Notes: generated by a model not told the origin, from the sequence alone. A DNA stretch of 64,000 bases from Yoonia vestfoldensis DSM 16212 (GCF_000382265.1 NZ_KB907975.1:205541-269540); one strand, 5' to 3'; positions 17,605 through 27,694 are shown, numbered from the stretch's first letter. Numbers and translations are program-made.

Positions 17605-18897
17605 TCAGTCAGCGAAAGGATCTGTCACGAGGATCGTGTCCTCGCGTTCGGGTGAAGTGGAAACTAGGGCGACCGGGCAATCGATCAACTCTTCGATGCG
17701 GCGGACGTATTTGATCGCCTGCGCGGGCAGGTCGGCCCAGGACCGCGCGCCTTCGGTGGATTGCGACCAACCTTCGATTTCCTCGTAGATCGGGGTGCAG
17801 CGCGCCTGTTGGTCGGCGGCGGTGGGCAGATAGTCCAGCCGTTCGCCGTCCAGATCGTAGCCCACGCAGATTTTCAGCACGTCGAAACCGTCCAGCACAT
17901 CGAGTTTGGTCAGCGCAATGCCGTTGACGCCCGACGTCGCACAGGTCTGGCGCAGCAGGCAGGCATCGAACCAGCCGCAACGGCGCTTGCGCCCGGTGGT
18001 GGTGCCGAATTCGTGGCCGCGTGTGCCAAGGCGTTCGCCGTCGGCATCCAGCAGTTCGGTCGGGAACGGGCCTTCGCCGACGCGGGTGGTATAGGCCTTG
18101 ACGATGCCCAGCACGAAATCAATTGCGCCCGGCCCCATGCCGACGCCCGTCGCCGCCTGCCCTGCGATCACGTTCGACGACGTGACATAGGGATAGGTGC
18201 CGAAATCGATGTCGAGCAGCGCGCCTTGCGCCCCTTCGAACAGGATGCGTTTGCCCGCCTTGCGCTTTTCGTTGAGCACCTTCCAGACGGGCTTGGCGTA
18301 GGGCAGCAGCTTCGGCGCGATCTCACGCAGCTGCTGCAACACGCCGTCGCGGTCGATCGGGTCGAGGCCGAGCCCACGGCGCAGCGCATCGTGATGCACT
18401 AGCGCGCGATCAAGCCGCAGTTCCAGCGTCGCATCATCCGCAAGATCGGCGACGCGGATCACGCGGCGGCCGACCTTGTCCTCATAGCACGGGCCGATGC
18501 CGCGCCCCGTCGTGCCGATCTTGGCGACGGAATTGTGGTTTTCGCGGGCGCGGTCGAGTTCGCCGTGGAAAGGCAGGATCAGCGGGGTGTTTTCGGCCAC
18601 CATCAGCGTCTCGGGCGTAATTTCGACGCCTTGGGCGCGCAGAGTCTCAATTTCCTTGAGCAGATGCCACGGGTCGAGCACCACGCCGTTGCCGATCACA
18701 CTCAGCTTGCCCGCGCGCACCACACCCGAAGGCAGTGCATGCAGCTTGTAGACCGTCCCGTCGATGACAAGCGTGTGGCCTGCATTGTGTCCGCCCTGAA
18801 AGCGGGCGATGACATCGGCCCGTTCGGACAGCCAGTCCACAATCTTGCCTTTGCCTTCATCGCCCCACTGGGCACCGACGACCACCACATTTGCCAT
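17605..18897 (-). CDS. purA: Adenylosuccinate synthase
   Basis: Joins IMP and aspartate using GTP, the first committed step to AMP. The 430-residue protein begins [18 protein letters not shown], holding the GTP-binding loop and catalytic Asp. It also has the catalytic His in [17 protein letters not shown] and the base-recognition [11 protein letters not shown]. The ATG at 18897 follows AAAGGAC with 8-nt spacing; a 45-residue upstream extension is not family-like and is rejected. Confidence 0.96.
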   Translation of the reverse strand: MANVVVVGAQWGDEGKGKIVDWLSERADVIARFQGGHNAGHTLVIDGTVYKLHALPSGVVRAGKLSVIGNGVVLDPWHLLKEIETLRAQGVEITPETLMVAENTPLILPFHGELDRARENHNSVAKIGTTGRGIGPCYEDKVGRRVIRVADLADDATLELRLDRALVHHDALRRGLGLDPIDRDGVLQQLREIAPKLLPYAKPVWKVLNEKRKAGKRILFEGAQGALLDIDFGTYPYVTSSNVIAGQAATGVGMGPGAIDFVLGIVKAYTTRVGEGPFPTELLDADGERLGTRGHEFGTTTGRKRRCGWFDACLLRQTCATSGVNGIALTKLDVLDGFDVLKICVGYDLDGERLDYLPTAADQQARCTPIYEEIEGWSQSTEGARSWADLPAQAIKYVRRIEELIDCPVALVSTSPEREDTILVTDPFAD

Positions 18898-19031
18898 AGA
18901 ACTGTCCTTTCGTGACCCGACGCCTCCTATAGCGATGCGGGCGCAGGCGCGAAACCGGAAAGTTGCGCCGTAGCGCTGGACAGCGCCCCACGCGGGCGGC
19001 ATGGTCTGGGCGGACAAAGGAAAGGCCGACA

Positions 19032-19430
19032 ATGGGTTTCATCATCCGCTGGATCTTCGCGTTCGGCCTGCTCGCACTGACCTACAACCCGACCGAGTGG
19101 AACTTCGTCCGCTGGGGCATGACGCACTACGACACGCAACTGCCGCTGACGGTTCTGGCAGGGCTGATCCTGCTGGTGGGCTACATCATCTATCTGCGCG
19201 CGACGCTGCGATCGATCGGGGTGTTCGGGATGGTGCTGATTACCGCCGTCGTCGGCACGACCATCTGGGTGCTGTTCGATCAGGGGCTGATCAGCCTGTC
19301 TGACCCGACCGTGAACACGTGGCTCGCCATCCTGACCCTGTCGCTGGTGCTGGCCATCGGGCTGAGCTGGTCCATCGTGCGGCGCAAGCTGAGCGGCCAG
19401 GCCGATGTCGATGATGTGGATGAACCGTGA
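19032..19430 (+). CDS. Four-helix membrane protein (DUF6524-like)
   Basis: The 132-residue protein has four predicted membrane helices (residues about 3-20, 37-55, 64-86 and 95-120) and a short acidic C-terminal tail. The motif [13 protein letters not shown] follows the first helix. It resembles a small uncharacterised family in Rhodobacteraceae, probably DUF6524. The ATG at 19032 has AGGAAAGG upstream. It is divergent from purA and 94 bases before secG. Confidence 0.7.
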   Translation: MGFIIRWIFAFGLLALTYNPTEWNFVRWGMTHYDTQLPLTVLAGLILLVGYIIYLRATLRSIGVFGMVLITAVVGTTIWVLFDQGLISLSDPTVNTWLAILTLSLVLAIGLSWSIVRRKLSGQADVDDVDEP

Positions 19431-19524
19431 CTCCCTGCCGACGCTGTGAAAAGACAACAGGGGTTGCGGGGGGCGCTGTCTGCTTTTAGATACGCGCCAG
19501 TGCGCAAGCCCCGAAAGGCAAGAA

Positions 19525-19875
19525 ATGGAAAACGTCGTCCTCATCATCCACCTGATCCTGGCGCTCAGCCTGATCGGTACCGTTCTGTTGCAGCGGTCCG
19601 AAGGTGGTGGCTTGGGGATGGGCGGCGGTGGCGGCACGGCGAACAGCCGCCCGCCTGCGTCGGCGATCAGCAAATTCACATGGATGCTGGCCGTGGCTTT
19701 CATCGCGACCTCGATCACCCTGACCTTGATCGCGGCTGGCAACACGGCGGGATCATCGGTGGCTGACCGCGTCGGCGGTGCGGACCTGAGCGCGCCTGTC
19801 TCGGTCCCCGACCTTGGCGAAAGCCTGTTGCCGCCGTCTCCGGCGGAAGAACCCTTGCTGCCAGCGGGCGACTGA
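19525..19875 (+). CDS. secG: Preprotein translocase subunit SecG
   Basis: Small subunit of the SecYEG protein-export channel in the inner membrane. The 116-residue protein has two membrane helices (about residues 4-22 and 52-73) joined by the conserved loop VLLQRSEGGGLGMGGGGG. The alanine/proline-rich C-terminal tail is long but normal for alphaproteobacteria. AGAAATG context with weak AGGCAAG precedes the start. It lies upstream of pyrG, a common pairing. Confidence 0.93.
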   Translation: MENVVLIIHLILALSLIGTVLLQRSEGGGLGMGGGGGTANSRPPASAISKFTWMLAVAFIATSITLTLIAAGNTAGSSVADRVGGADLSAPVSVPDLGESLLPPSPAEEPLLPAGD

Positions 19876-20033
19876 CCACAAGACATGGCTGGCCTGCAAC
19901 GGTCGGCAACATGATCTTGCGTCACGAGGTTGCGTAACCGCACCGAATCCACTATGGGTCAAACCCCGTGATGATGCGATTTTAACGGGTCGCTTTCCCA
20001 CTTATTCTGGACTTTTCACGGGGGCAGCCGCCT

Positions 20034-21677
20034 ATGGCACGTTACATTTTCATCACTGGCGGCGTTGTGTCTTCCTTGGGCAAGGGGCTGGCCTCGGCCG
20101 CCCTTGGGGCGCTGTTGCAGGCGCGCGGGTTCTCGGTCCGGCTGCGCAAGCTGGACCCTTACCTGAACGTCGATCCGGGCACGATGTCGCCGTTCGAACA
20201 TGGCGAGGTGTTCGTCACCGATGATGGGGCGGAAACCGATCTCGACCTTGGCCATTACGAACGCTTTACCGGCGTGCCTGCGCGAAAGACGGATTCGGTC
20301 AGTTCGGGGCGCATCTATTCCACTGTTCTCGAAAAGGAACGGCGTGGCGACTATCTGGGCAAGACGATCCAGGTCGTCCCGCACGTCACCAACGAGATCA
20401 AGGAATTCCTGAAGATCGGCGAAGACGAGGTCGATTTCATGCTCTGCGAGATCGGCGGCACAGTCGGCGATATCGAGGGCCTGCCGTTCTTCGAAGCGAT
20501 CCGCCAATTTTCACATGATAAGAAGCGCGGTCAATGCATCTTCATGCACCTGACGCTGCTGCCCTATCTGGCCGCCAGCGGCGAATTGAAGACCAAGCCG
20601 ACCCAACACAGCGTCAAGGAACTGCAATCCATCGGGATCGCGCCCGACATCCTTGTCTGCCGATCCGAACATCCGATCCCCGAAAAGGAACGCGAAAAAA
20701 TCGCGCTGTTCTGCAACGTGCGGAAGGAAGCTGTCGTCGCGGCCTATGATCTGAAATCGATCTACGAGGCCCCGCTCGCCTATCACGAACAGGGGCTGGA
20801 CCAAGCGGTGCTGGATGCCTTCGACATCTCCCCCGCCCCTGCCCCGAACCTCGCGATGTGGCATGACGTCCACGACCGCATCCACAACCCCGAAGGCCAT
20901 GTGAAAGTCGCTATCGTCGGGAAATATACCCAGTTGGAAGACGCCTATAAATCCATCGCCGAGGCCCTGACCCATGGCGGCATGGCCAACCGCGTCAAGG
21001 TCAAGATCGAATGGGTCGATGCGGAATTGTTCGACCGTGAGGACGCCGCACCCTATCTGGAAGGCTACCACGCCATTCTGGTCCCCGGCGGCTTTGGCGA
21101 ACGCGGTACCGAGGGCAAGATCAAGGCGGCGCAATTCGCCCGCGAAAAGAACATCCCCTATCTGGGCATTTGCCTTGGCATGCAAATGGCCGTGATCGAG
21201 GCCGCGCGCAACGTGGCCGGCCTGTCCAAGGCAGGTTCCGAGGAATTCGACCACGAGGCAGGCGGCAAGCGCTTCGAACCTGTGGTCTATCACCTCAAGG
21301 AATGGGTGCAGGGCAACCATACCGTCGCGCGCAAGGCCGATGACGACAAAGGTGGCACGATGCGCCTCGGTGCCTATACCGCCAGTCTGAAGGACGGCTC
21401 GAAGGTCGCAGAGATATATGGCACCACCACGATCGAGGAACGCCACCGCCACCGTTACGAGGTGGACACAAAATACCGCGAGCGGCTCGAAAACGCAGGG
21501 CTGATGTTCTCGGGCATGTCCCCTGACGGCAAACTGCCCGAGATCGTGGAATGGAAAGGCCATCCGTGGTTCATCGGCGTGCAGTTCCACCCCGAGTTGA
21601 AGTCGAAACCCTTTGCGCCGCACCCGCTGTTTGCAGATTTCGTGCGCGCGGCGGTGGAGATGTCGCGGTTGGTGTGA
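20034..21677 (+). CDS. pyrG: CTP synthase
   Basis: Makes CTP from UTP with glutamine and ATP. The 547-residue protein has the N-terminal synthetase domain ([19 protein letters not shown], then [20 protein letters not shown]) and a C-terminal class I glutamine amidotransferase domain with the catalytic Cys in GICLGMQM (about residue 383) and the His/Glu pair in VQFHPEL. Length and domains are complete. Confidence 0.97.
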   Translation: MARYIFITGGVVSSLGKGLASAALGALLQARGFSVRLRKLDPYLNVDPGTMSPFEHGEVFVTDDGAETDLDLGHYERFTGVPARKTDSVSSGRIYSTVLEKERRGDYLGKTIQVVPHVTNEIKEFLKIGEDEVDFMLCEIGGTVGDIEGLPFFEAIRQFSHDKKRGQCIFMHLTLLPYLAASGELKTKPTQHSVKELQSIGIAPDILVCRSEHPIPEKEREKIALFCNVRKEAVVAAYDLKSIYEAPLAYHEQGLDQAVLDAFDISPAPAPNLAMWHDVHDRIHNPEGHVKVAIVGKYTQLEDAYKSIAEALTHGGMANRVKVKIEWVDAELFDREDAAPYLEGYHAILVPGGFGERGTEGKIKAAQFAREKNIPYLGICLGMQMAVIEAARNVAGLSKAGSEEFDHEAGGKRFEPVVYHLKEWVQGNHTVARKADDDKGGTMRLGAYTASLKDGSKVAEIYGTTTIEERHRHRYEVDTKYRERLENAGLMFSGMSPDGKLPEIVEWKGHPWFIGVQFHPELKSKPFAPHPLFADFVRAAVEMSRLV

Positions 21678-21684
21678 GGAGCAC

Positions 21685-22326
21685 CTACTGCGAGTTCACC
21701 GAAGCCAGTGCCGCATCCCTGTAGCATTGCGGCATCGAAATGGTCTCTGGCCTTGCTTCGGGGGACATGCGCACCTCACCATACCGATAGGTCAGTTCCC
21801 TTGCTGCGCGGGCGGACGATGCATATTCCTGTAGCGTGATGACAGGCTCCCACCGGCCTTGGTTGCGGATCAACTGATCCAGTCGGCCCAAAGCGCCCGA
21901 CGCAAGGCAGATGTTCACGCTGTCAGTGCAATGCATGGCGCAACTGTTCAAGATTGGCTGAAGGTCATAGGACCGTCCGGCATCTTCAAAGATAAATGAT
22001 CCCAGAGTGTCAAGGTCGGCGTCGCTGATGATTAAGTCGGCGCGCGACCCGCGCCAGAAGGCGGACCTGACCATATCAATAAAGCGCTGTAGGTCTTGGT
22101 CGGGTGGGGGCAGCAACTCTTGGTTAGCGTCCTGTGCAAAAGAGAACATGACCGAGGCTATCCGTAAAGCTGCCCACTCGCCATCTGCCAGCGCATGCAA
22201 AAAGCTGTCTCGTTCTTGCGCAGTCCACGGCATCCCGTCCCAACTGGCGATCAGCGCGTCGCGCCTCTCCGGATCATTTAAATGAGGATAGTAGATCATA
22301 GCCTGATCAGTCAGACGGACCCCCAC
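21685..22326 (-). CDS. Protein of unknown function, possible 3' part of a split gene
   Basis: The 213-residue reading has no signal peptide or membrane helix. It is helical, with a Cys-rich stretch (LNSCAMHCTDSVNICLAS) about residues 127-144. The upstream gene overlaps it by 16 bases in another frame. The reading opens with GTG and has no ribosome site; an internal ATG at 22299 also lacks one. The overlap contains a run of five G residues (minus strand), so a one-base indel or frameshifting could join this to the exported protein upstream. Otherwise it would depend on translational coupling. Not recognised. Confidence 0.55.
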   Translation of the reverse strand: MGVRLTDQAMIYYPHLNDPERRDALIASWDGMPWTAQERDSFLHALADGEWAALRIASVMFSFAQDANQELLPPPDQDLQRFIDMVRSAFWRGSRADLIISDADLDTLGSFIFEDAGRSYDLQPILNSCAMHCTDSVNICLASGALGRLDQLIRNQGRWEPVITLQEYASSARAARELTYRYGEVRMSPEARPETISMPQCYRDAALASVNSQ

Positions 22327-22898
22327 ATATGTGACCGGATCGTCGGGTCATCCCCAAACTGGCTTTCGATGAATTTCATCGCCGGAATGTCGATCTCAGG
22401 TCGGGTTGAATGAAAGCCAGACAAGCCCCGCGTTTGGTCGATAAGCGGTTCAGTCAGCCCCGCATCCAGCAGCATTTGCGCGCCGGATATCCACTCTTCT
22501 GGCGTCGTCGCGTCTGTCATGCGTTGATGTGCCTCACCCAGGAGGTCGAGTGTCGCTGTGTCACGGTAAACACTGAGGGAAGAGACAGGTTGACCCTGAT
22601 CAGGCAGCAGCAAAGCCCGCCGTTCTTCCCTGCTCATGTCCAGAAAATCGATATGCCCAAACCTGCGATCAATCGTATTCACTAACCCCCTCGCCGCGGA
22701 GTTCCCCTCTGCTGCGATTGTTGCCAGCGCAACCAGTGCGTCAGTCGACTCCTCCGCATGCAGCCAGGCCAATGCGGCAGCACGCAGATCGGGATTAACC
22801 GCGCTCAGAGTTTGCTCTGCCTGAGCGACGAGGCTACAGATACCCAGCACGACGGCAGTCAAGAAAAGATATTTCTTAGATTGCACTCTTGATTCCAC
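22311..22898 (-). CDS. Exported protein of unknown function
   Basis: The 195-residue product has a signal peptide (KKYLFLTAVVLGICSLVAQA, split here as basic residues 8-9 then the hydrophobic core, cleavage near AQAEQ). The mature protein is helical (DLRAAALAWLHAEESTDAL, HIDFLDMSREERRALLL), resembling short helical-repeat proteins, but no family is recognised. It ends DDPTIRSHMWGSV just where the next frame opens; see the neighbouring entry on a possible split gene. Confidence 0.6.
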   Translation of the reverse strand: MESRVQSKKYLFLTAVVLGICSLVAQAEQTLSAVNPDLRAAALAWLHAEESTDALVALATIAAEGNSAARGLVNTIDRRFGHIDFLDMSREERRALLLPDQGQPVSSLSVYRDTATLDLLGEAHQRMTDATTPEEWISGAQMLLDAGLTEPLIDQTRGLSGFHSTRPEIDIPAMKFIESQFGDDPTIRSHMWGSV

Positions 22899-23132
22899 TG
22901 CAACTTCAAGTGTTGAGACCTACTGTGCCGTGCCGAGACCTTCGGTGCAATCAATACCGCGCAAACACGTCAGCCTTAACAATCCCACGCCTGACACCAA
23001 GAAGGCACGATACGCAACTTTTTTGAAGTCCCCAGCGCCGTCCGACCAACACTGCTATCACCGCGTTCCTTTGTCGGGCGCTGGCAGGCGGCAGGAGGGG
23101 CGTGGCCGTCAGGGGTCACGCGCCTCTGGCCG

Positions 23133-23870
23133 TCAAAACCCGAACGACACCCGCCGTGTCACCACAAGGCTGACGCTGGTCTGATCCTTGCGCTGCACAA
23201 TAGGGCTGCCCGCGGCATCGCCTTGCAATTCCTCGTAGAGGACCCTGCCGACCACGCCCCAGTCGGGTGTCGCCTGATAGGTCAGGCTCGCGGCAAGTCC
23301 GGCACGGACCAAGCCTGCGCCCGCGTCGTATTGCGCGAAAGCACTGACGTTGCTTTCCGCCTCGGTCACACCGAAATAGGTTTGCGCATAATCTTCGCTG
23401 CCCCAAAGCGCGCGCGGACCGGCGCGCAATTCCCATTGCGACCCCAGCGGCTGGATGAAATCGATCCCGAAATCTGCAACCACGCTGTCATGCCCGCCAA
23501 ATCCGTTGCGCAGATTGGCGAAGGCGTCGAAATTCTGGCCGACGTACCGCAGCCCGCCGCCCAATTCGATGGCGGCGTCGATATCGGTCAATCCCTGCAA
23601 TTCGCTGTGATCCACCGCCTCTCGCGCGGCGATATAGCGCAACGAACCACCAAAGCTGAACCCGGCCCCCGCGCCACTGCCCACCGACAGTCCGTTGAAA
23701 TCCAGCTGATCAAGCGCAAAACTGCCGGTCGGCCCAACATCGTTGCTGTCGGCGCCGAAATAGGACGGAGCCGATTGCACGCCAAGGCCGATGGTCAACC
23801 CGATCTCGTTTTCGGATTGCGCCAAGGCCAAAGTGGGACAGCACAGGGCCACGATGAAAATGCCACGCAT
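23133..23870 (-). CDS. MipA/OmpV-family outer-membrane protein
   Basis: The 245-residue protein has a signal peptide (IFIVALCCPTLALAQS) and a beta-barrel sequence with alternating hydrophobic residues. Its opening SENEIGLTIGLGVQSAPSYFGAD is typical of MipA/OmpV, and it ends with Phe (RRVSFGF), the signal for outer-membrane insertion. Family members scaffold peptidoglycan enzymes or act as stress-related porin-like proteins; the role here is unknown. It is isolated, divergent from rlmJ. Confidence 0.88.
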   Translation of the reverse strand: MRGIFIVALCCPTLALAQSENEIGLTIGLGVQSAPSYFGADSNDVGPTGSFALDQLDFNGLSVGSGAGAGFSFGGSLRYIAAREAVDHSELQGLTDIDAAIELGGGLRYVGQNFDAFANLRNGFGGHDSVVADFGIDFIQPLGSQWELRAGPRALWGSEDYAQTYFGVTEAESNVSAFAQYDAGAGLVRAGLAASLTYQATPDWGVVGRVLYEELQGDAAGSPIVQRKDQTSVSLVVTRRVSFGF

Positions 23871-23989
23871 AGTTTACCTTTCGTAAATGCCTCATCCTCG
23901 GATAAACGACCCAAGCCCAGAGGCGAGCGGCTTGGCACGACCATCACACAAGGATAGGCACGGATCAGCCCAAGCAAAGGTTTCATGTC

Positions 23990-24778
23990 ATGCTGTCCTA
24001 TCAACATGCGTATCACGCCGGCAACCTCGCAGATGTGCAAAAACACAGCCTGCTTGCGTGGATGCTCGATTATCTGACCCAAAAGGACAAACCCCTGTCC
24101 TATCTGGAAACCCATGCCGGACGCGGGCTTTATGATCTGACCGATGACGCCGCCGTCAAAACCGGCGAGGCGGCGAAGGGGATCGCCGTCGCCGCCGACT
24201 GGTTCGCGCCGGATCATCCTTACCGGGCCGTGCTCGGACGTATCCGGGCGAAATATGGCACGCAGGCCTATCCCGGATCACCATTGGTTGCCGCGGAAAT
24301 GCTGCGCCCGGTGGACAGCATCCATCTGGCCGAACTGCACCCGCAGGAATACGCGGCCCTTGCCATCACGATGGCGCCATATGGCGGCGTGTTCCGCCAG
24401 CGCGACGGATTCGAGATGGCGCTGTCGCTGTCCCCGCCAGATCCGCGCCGGGGGCTGATGCTGGTCGATCCCAGTTTCGAGGTGAAGGCGGATTACGACA
24501 CGATCCCACCACTTCTGGCCAAGGTGCATCGCAAATGGGGCGTGGGCGTTCTGGTGCTGTGGTATCCGGTCCTGACCGATGGTCCGCACAAGCCGATGCT
24601 GCGCGCCTTGCAGGACGCATTCCCCGAAGGATTCCGGCATGAAGTGACATTTCCCCCGGCCCGCCCGGGGCATCGCATGGTCGGCTCTGGCCTCTTCGTG
24701 GTGAACCCGCCGTACGGGCTCCAGCACGAGGCCGCGCGCCTGTCAGCGATGTTCCGCCAGCACCTCATGCAGAATTGA
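23990..24778 (+). CDS. rlmJ: 23S rRNA (adenine-2030-N6)-methyltransferase
   Basis: Methylates A2030 of 23S rRNA using S-adenosylmethionine. The 262-residue protein starts MLSYQHAYHAGNLADVQKH, a strong RlmJ signature, followed by ETHAGRGLYDL (SAM-binding motif I) and the catalytic motif VDPSFEVKADY, in which Ser-Phe takes the place of the more usual Pro-Tyr. The end has GSGLFVVNPPYGL. Length is normal. Confidence 0.92.
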   Translation: MLSYQHAYHAGNLADVQKHSLLAWMLDYLTQKDKPLSYLETHAGRGLYDLTDDAAVKTGEAAKGIAVAADWFAPDHPYRAVLGRIRAKYGTQAYPGSPLVAAEMLRPVDSIHLAELHPQEYAALAITMAPYGGVFRQRDGFEMALSLSPPDPRRGLMLVDPSFEVKADYDTIPPLLAKVHRKWGVGVLVLWYPVLTDGPHKPMLRALQDAFPEGFRHEVTFPPARPGHRMVGSGLFVVNPPYGLQHEAARLSAMFRQHLMQN

Positions 24779-24815
24779 TGTTTGTTCCGGCAGCAAAACG
24801 TCTTATGTAATTGCC

Positions 24816-25253
24816 ATGTTTGCAGACCTGATCAGGCGTATGACCGCCCCCGCCCCGCAGCCCCTGTCCGACCCCGATGCGCGTGTGGCGCTCGGCGCGC
24901 TTCTGGTGCGTATCGCGCGCACGGACGGCAGGTACGATCCATCCGAAAAGGCCCAGATCGACCGGACCATGATGTCCCGCTATGCCTTGACCGAGGCAGA
25001 GGCCGCGACGCTGCGCGCCGATTGCGAGGCGCTGGAGGCGGAAGCCCCCGACACCGTCCGTTTTACCCGTGCAATCAAGGATGCCGTGGCCTACGAACAG
25101 CGCCTGTCCGTGATTGAGGCTTTGTGGCGGGTCGTCATGGCCGACGGCGTGCGCGACGAACACGAGGACAGCATGATGCGGATGACCGCGTCCTTGCTGG
25201 GGATCACCGATCAGGACAGCAATGCGGCACGGCTGCGCGTCACGCCATCATGA
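24816..25253 (+). CDS. TerB-like protein
   Basis: The 145-residue all-helical protein matches the TerB/DjlA-N family: acidic-metal-site motifs ARTDGRYDPSEKAQI (about residues 34-48) and VVMADGVRDEHEDSMM (about 106-121) are repeated in each half, as is normal. TerB domains occur in tellurite-resistance and membrane-stress systems; no other ter gene is present, so a resistance role should not be assumed. The stop overlaps the next start (ATGA). Confidence 0.85.
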   Translation: MFADLIRRMTAPAPQPLSDPDARVALGALLVRIARTDGRYDPSEKAQIDRTMMSRYALTEAEAATLRADCEALEAEAPDTVRFTRAIKDAVAYEQRLSVIEALWRVVMADGVRDEHEDSMMRMTASLLGITDQDSNAARLRVTPS

Positions 25254-26008
25254 TCGCCAGCCTGCCGATGTACCTGCGCCCTGCCAACATGGCGGCGCAT
25301 CACGCCCTCTGGGCGCTGATCCGCGTTGGCCTGCGCGACCACGGCCTGCCTGCGCCTGACGCCTTGGACGAGAACATCGATTTCGAGGCAAGCTGGGCGC
25401 ATCCCGATCTGGTGCTGGGCCAGATCTGCAACCTGCCCTATCGTGCGCAGTTCCGCGACCATGTGACACCGATTGCCGCAATGGATTACGGCCTGCCCGG
25501 CTGCACGCCGGGGTATTACAATTCGGTTTTCATCGTGCATCGGGACAGCGCCATATCGGACCTGCGCCATCTGCGCGGTCGCCACATGGCCGCCAGCGCC
25601 CTTCTTTCGCAATCGGGCTATGGAGCGGCGCAGCAATGGGCGGCGGATCAGGGGTTCCTGTTTGCCGCCCCGCTGGTCACCGGCAGCCATGCCGCCAGCA
25701 TCAAGGCTGTGGCGACGGGTGCTGCCGATTTCGCGGCCATCGACGCGCAGACATGGTGGATGGCCCAGCAGGACGATCCGCTGACGGGACAGGTCAAGGT
25801 CATCGGCACCACGCCCGCCAGCCCCTGCATGACGCTGATCACCCGTGCGGGGCAGGATGCCGCACCTTATCTGGCCGCGATCACCGCCGCTGTCGCGTCC
25901 CTGCCCGAAAGTCACCGCCAGACACTTGGCCTGCGCGGCGTCATGCCGCTTTCGCCGGATGCCTATGATATCCCCCTGCCGCCCGAACCCGAGGCGGTTT
26001 TGGCCTGA
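25250..26008 (+). CDS. PhnD-like substrate-binding-fold protein without signal peptide
   Basis: The 252-residue protein has the PhnD/SsuA periplasmic-binding fold of phosphonate-type transporters: LGQICNLPYRAQFRD, YNSVFIVHRDSAISDLRHL and the hinge-region GAADFAAIDAQTWW. It starts directly with the mature-like domain (MIASLPMYLRPAN) and no export signal is visible, which is unusual for a transport binding protein. The start overlaps the TerB-like gene's stop. The ABC transporter that follows belongs to a different (polar amino acid) class, so a link is uncertain. Confidence 0.8.
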   Translation: MIASLPMYLRPANMAAHHALWALIRVGLRDHGLPAPDALDENIDFEASWAHPDLVLGQICNLPYRAQFRDHVTPIAAMDYGLPGCTPGYYNSVFIVHRDSAISDLRHLRGRHMAASALLSQSGYGAAQQWAADQGFLFAAPLVTGSHAASIKAVATGAADFAAIDAQTWWMAQQDDPLTGQVKVIGTTPASPCMTLITRAGQDAAPYLAAITAAVASLPESHRQTLGLRGVMPLSPDAYDIPLPPEPEAVLA

Positions 26009-26092
26009 CGTATCGTCAACCTTCACCAAACCGTTGCAAACGGCGCGAAAAGCGGGCCTAATCGGAGGCGGAACAACAAAAGAAGCCCGAAC

Positions 26093-26866
26093 GTGTCCAA
26101 CAGCGTCCCTGTGATCGAGATTCGCGACCTGCATAAATCCTATGGGTCGCTCGAAGTGCTGAAGGGCGTCGACATCACAGCCCCCGCTGGTCACGTCGTA
26201 TCGCTGATCGGGTCGTCGGGGTCGGGCAAATCCACCTTGCTGCGTTGCGCCAACCTGCTGGAGGACAGCCAGCAAGGCGATGTGATCTTTTGTGGCGAGG
26301 CGGTGACCTGGAAAGGCACGGGCCTGAACCGCCGCCCCGGCGATCACGCGCAGATGATCCGCATCCGCACGAACCTGTCGATGGTGTTCCAGCAGTTCAA
26401 TCTCTGGGCGCATATGACGATTCTGCAGAATGTGATGGAAGCGCCTGTCACCGTTCTCAAACGCCCCAAGGCCGAGGTCGAGGCATCGGCGCGCGCCTAT
26501 CTGGACAAGGTCGGAATCGGCGACAAATGCGACGCCTATCCGGCACAGCTGTCGGGTGGCCAGCAACAGCGCGCGGCGATTGCACGCGCGCTCTGCATGG
26601 AACCCAAGGCGCTGCTGTTCGACGAACCCACCAGCGCGCTTGATCCCGAACTCGAACAAGAGGTGGTTCGCGTGATCAAGGATCTGGCCACCGAAGGGCG
26701 CACCATGATCATCGTCACGCATGACATGCGCCTTGCGGCCGATGTCAGCGACCATGTCGTGTTCCTGCATCAGGGCCGCATCGAAGAACAAGGCGCGCCT
26801 GACGCGCTTTTCGCCAATCCGACAACGGAAAGACTGCGCGGATTTCTGTCCGCAACAGTCGCATAA
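26093..26866 (+). CDS. Polar amino acid/polyamine-type ABC transporter ATP-binding protein
   Basis: The 257-residue ATPase has Walker A GSSGSGKST (about residues 41-49), Q-loop VFQQFNLW, signature LSGGQQQRAAIARAL, Walker B ALLFDEPTSALD and switch His in IVTHDMR. It is closest in layout to HisP/OccP/GlnQ. The start is GTG at 26093, giving MSNSVPVIEIRDLHKSYG. It energises the two permeases downstream; the polyamine-type ligases in the same run suggest the cargo is a basic amino acid or polyamine, which is inferred. Confidence 0.93.
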   Translation: MSNSVPVIEIRDLHKSYGSLEVLKGVDITAPAGHVVSLIGSSGSGKSTLLRCANLLEDSQQGDVIFCGEAVTWKGTGLNRRPGDHAQMIRIRTNLSMVFQQFNLWAHMTILQNVMEAPVTVLKRPKAEVEASARAYLDKVGIGDKCDAYPAQLSGGQQQRAAIARALCMEPKALLFDEPTSALDPELEQEVVRVIKDLATEGRTMIIVTHDMRLAADVSDHVVFLHQGRIEEQGAPDALFANPTTERLRGFLSATVA

Positions 26867-26883
26867 TCATCAACGGGAGAAGT

Positions 26884-27606
26884 ATGATGAACAAACTGAT
26901 CGTTACAACTGCAACCATGGCCCTTCTGGGCGGCATGGCGATGGCGCAAGACGTGGTGCGTCTGGGCACCGAGGGCGCCTATCCTCCATACAACTTCATC
27001 AACGACGCAGGCGAAGTCGACGGGTTCGAGCGCGAACTGGGTGACGAGCTTTGCGCGCGCGCCGAACTGAACTGCACATGGGTCACCAACGACTGGGACA
27101 GCATCATTCCGAACCTCGTGTCCGGCAACTATGATGCGATTATCGCGGGCATGTCGATCACCGAAGAGCGCCGCGAAGTCATCGACTTTTCCGACCCCTA
27201 CACCCAGCCCGATCCATCCGCCTTCCTTGCCTTGGCCGAGGTTGATCTGGACAACGCCGTGATCGCCGCACAATCCGGCACCATCCAGGCCAGCTATGTC
27301 ACGGGCATGGCCGGTGCGACGCTGCTGGAATTCGCAACCCCGGATGAGACCATCTCGGCCGTCCGCAATGGCGAGGCGGATGCCGTTCTGGCCGACAAGG
27401 CGTTTCTTGAACCCATCGCGGAATCCGATGCCGAATTGTCCTTTGTCGGTGACGACGTGCTGATCGGTGGCGGTATCGGTCTGGGCGTGCGCCAGTCGGA
27501 CACCGAACTGCGCGACACCTTCAGCGCGGCGATCCAGTCCATGAAGGACGATGGCAGCCTGAACGAACTGATCACCAAATGGCTGCCCGGCTCGGCCACG
27601 TTCTAA
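26884..27606 (+). CDS. ABC transporter periplasmic substrate-binding protein (family 3)
   Basis: The 240-residue protein has a signal peptide ending MAMAQD. The mature domain has the polar amino-acid family pattern GTEGAYPPYNFINDAGEVDGF, then DWDSIIPNLVSGNYDAIIAGMSIT with the RREVIDFSDPY segment. It delivers substrate to the two permeases. It starts 17 bases after the ATPase stop with AACGGGAG upstream. A GC-rich hairpin directly after it may protect the mRNA and raise its level over the permeases. Confidence 0.93.
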   Translation: MMNKLIVTTATMALLGGMAMAQDVVRLGTEGAYPPYNFINDAGEVDGFERELGDELCARAELNCTWVTNDWDSIIPNLVSGNYDAIIAGMSITEERREVIDFSDPYTQPDPSAFLALAEVDLDNAVIAAQSGTIQASYVTGMAGATLLEFATPDETISAVRNGEADAVLADKAFLEPIAESDAELSFVGDDVLIGGGIGLGVRQSDTELRDTFSAAIQSMKDDGSLNELITKWLPGSATF

Positions 27607-27615
27607 ACGACCTGC

Positions 27616-27637
27616 GCCCCGGCCATTGCGCCGGGGC
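27616..27637 (+). promoter_or_regulatory. Intra-operon stem-loop after the binding-protein gene
   Basis: GCCCCGG (27616-27622) pairs with CCGGGGC (27631-27637) around an 8-nt loop, between the binding-protein and permease genes. There is no T tract, so it is better read as an mRNA-stabilising or attenuating hairpin than a full terminator. Confidence 0.5.
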
Positions 27638-27694
27638 CTCACCCCCAGATAGTGCGGTCCCGCCATTTTCAGCTTTTGCACAGATCCTGCGACA

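Noticed and set aside
22930..23184. An 84-codon plus-strand frame in the gap between the exported protein and the MipA gene
   Set aside because: No ribosome site, low-complexity basic product, and it runs antisense into the end of the MipA gene. I see nothing else convincing between 22899 and 23132.
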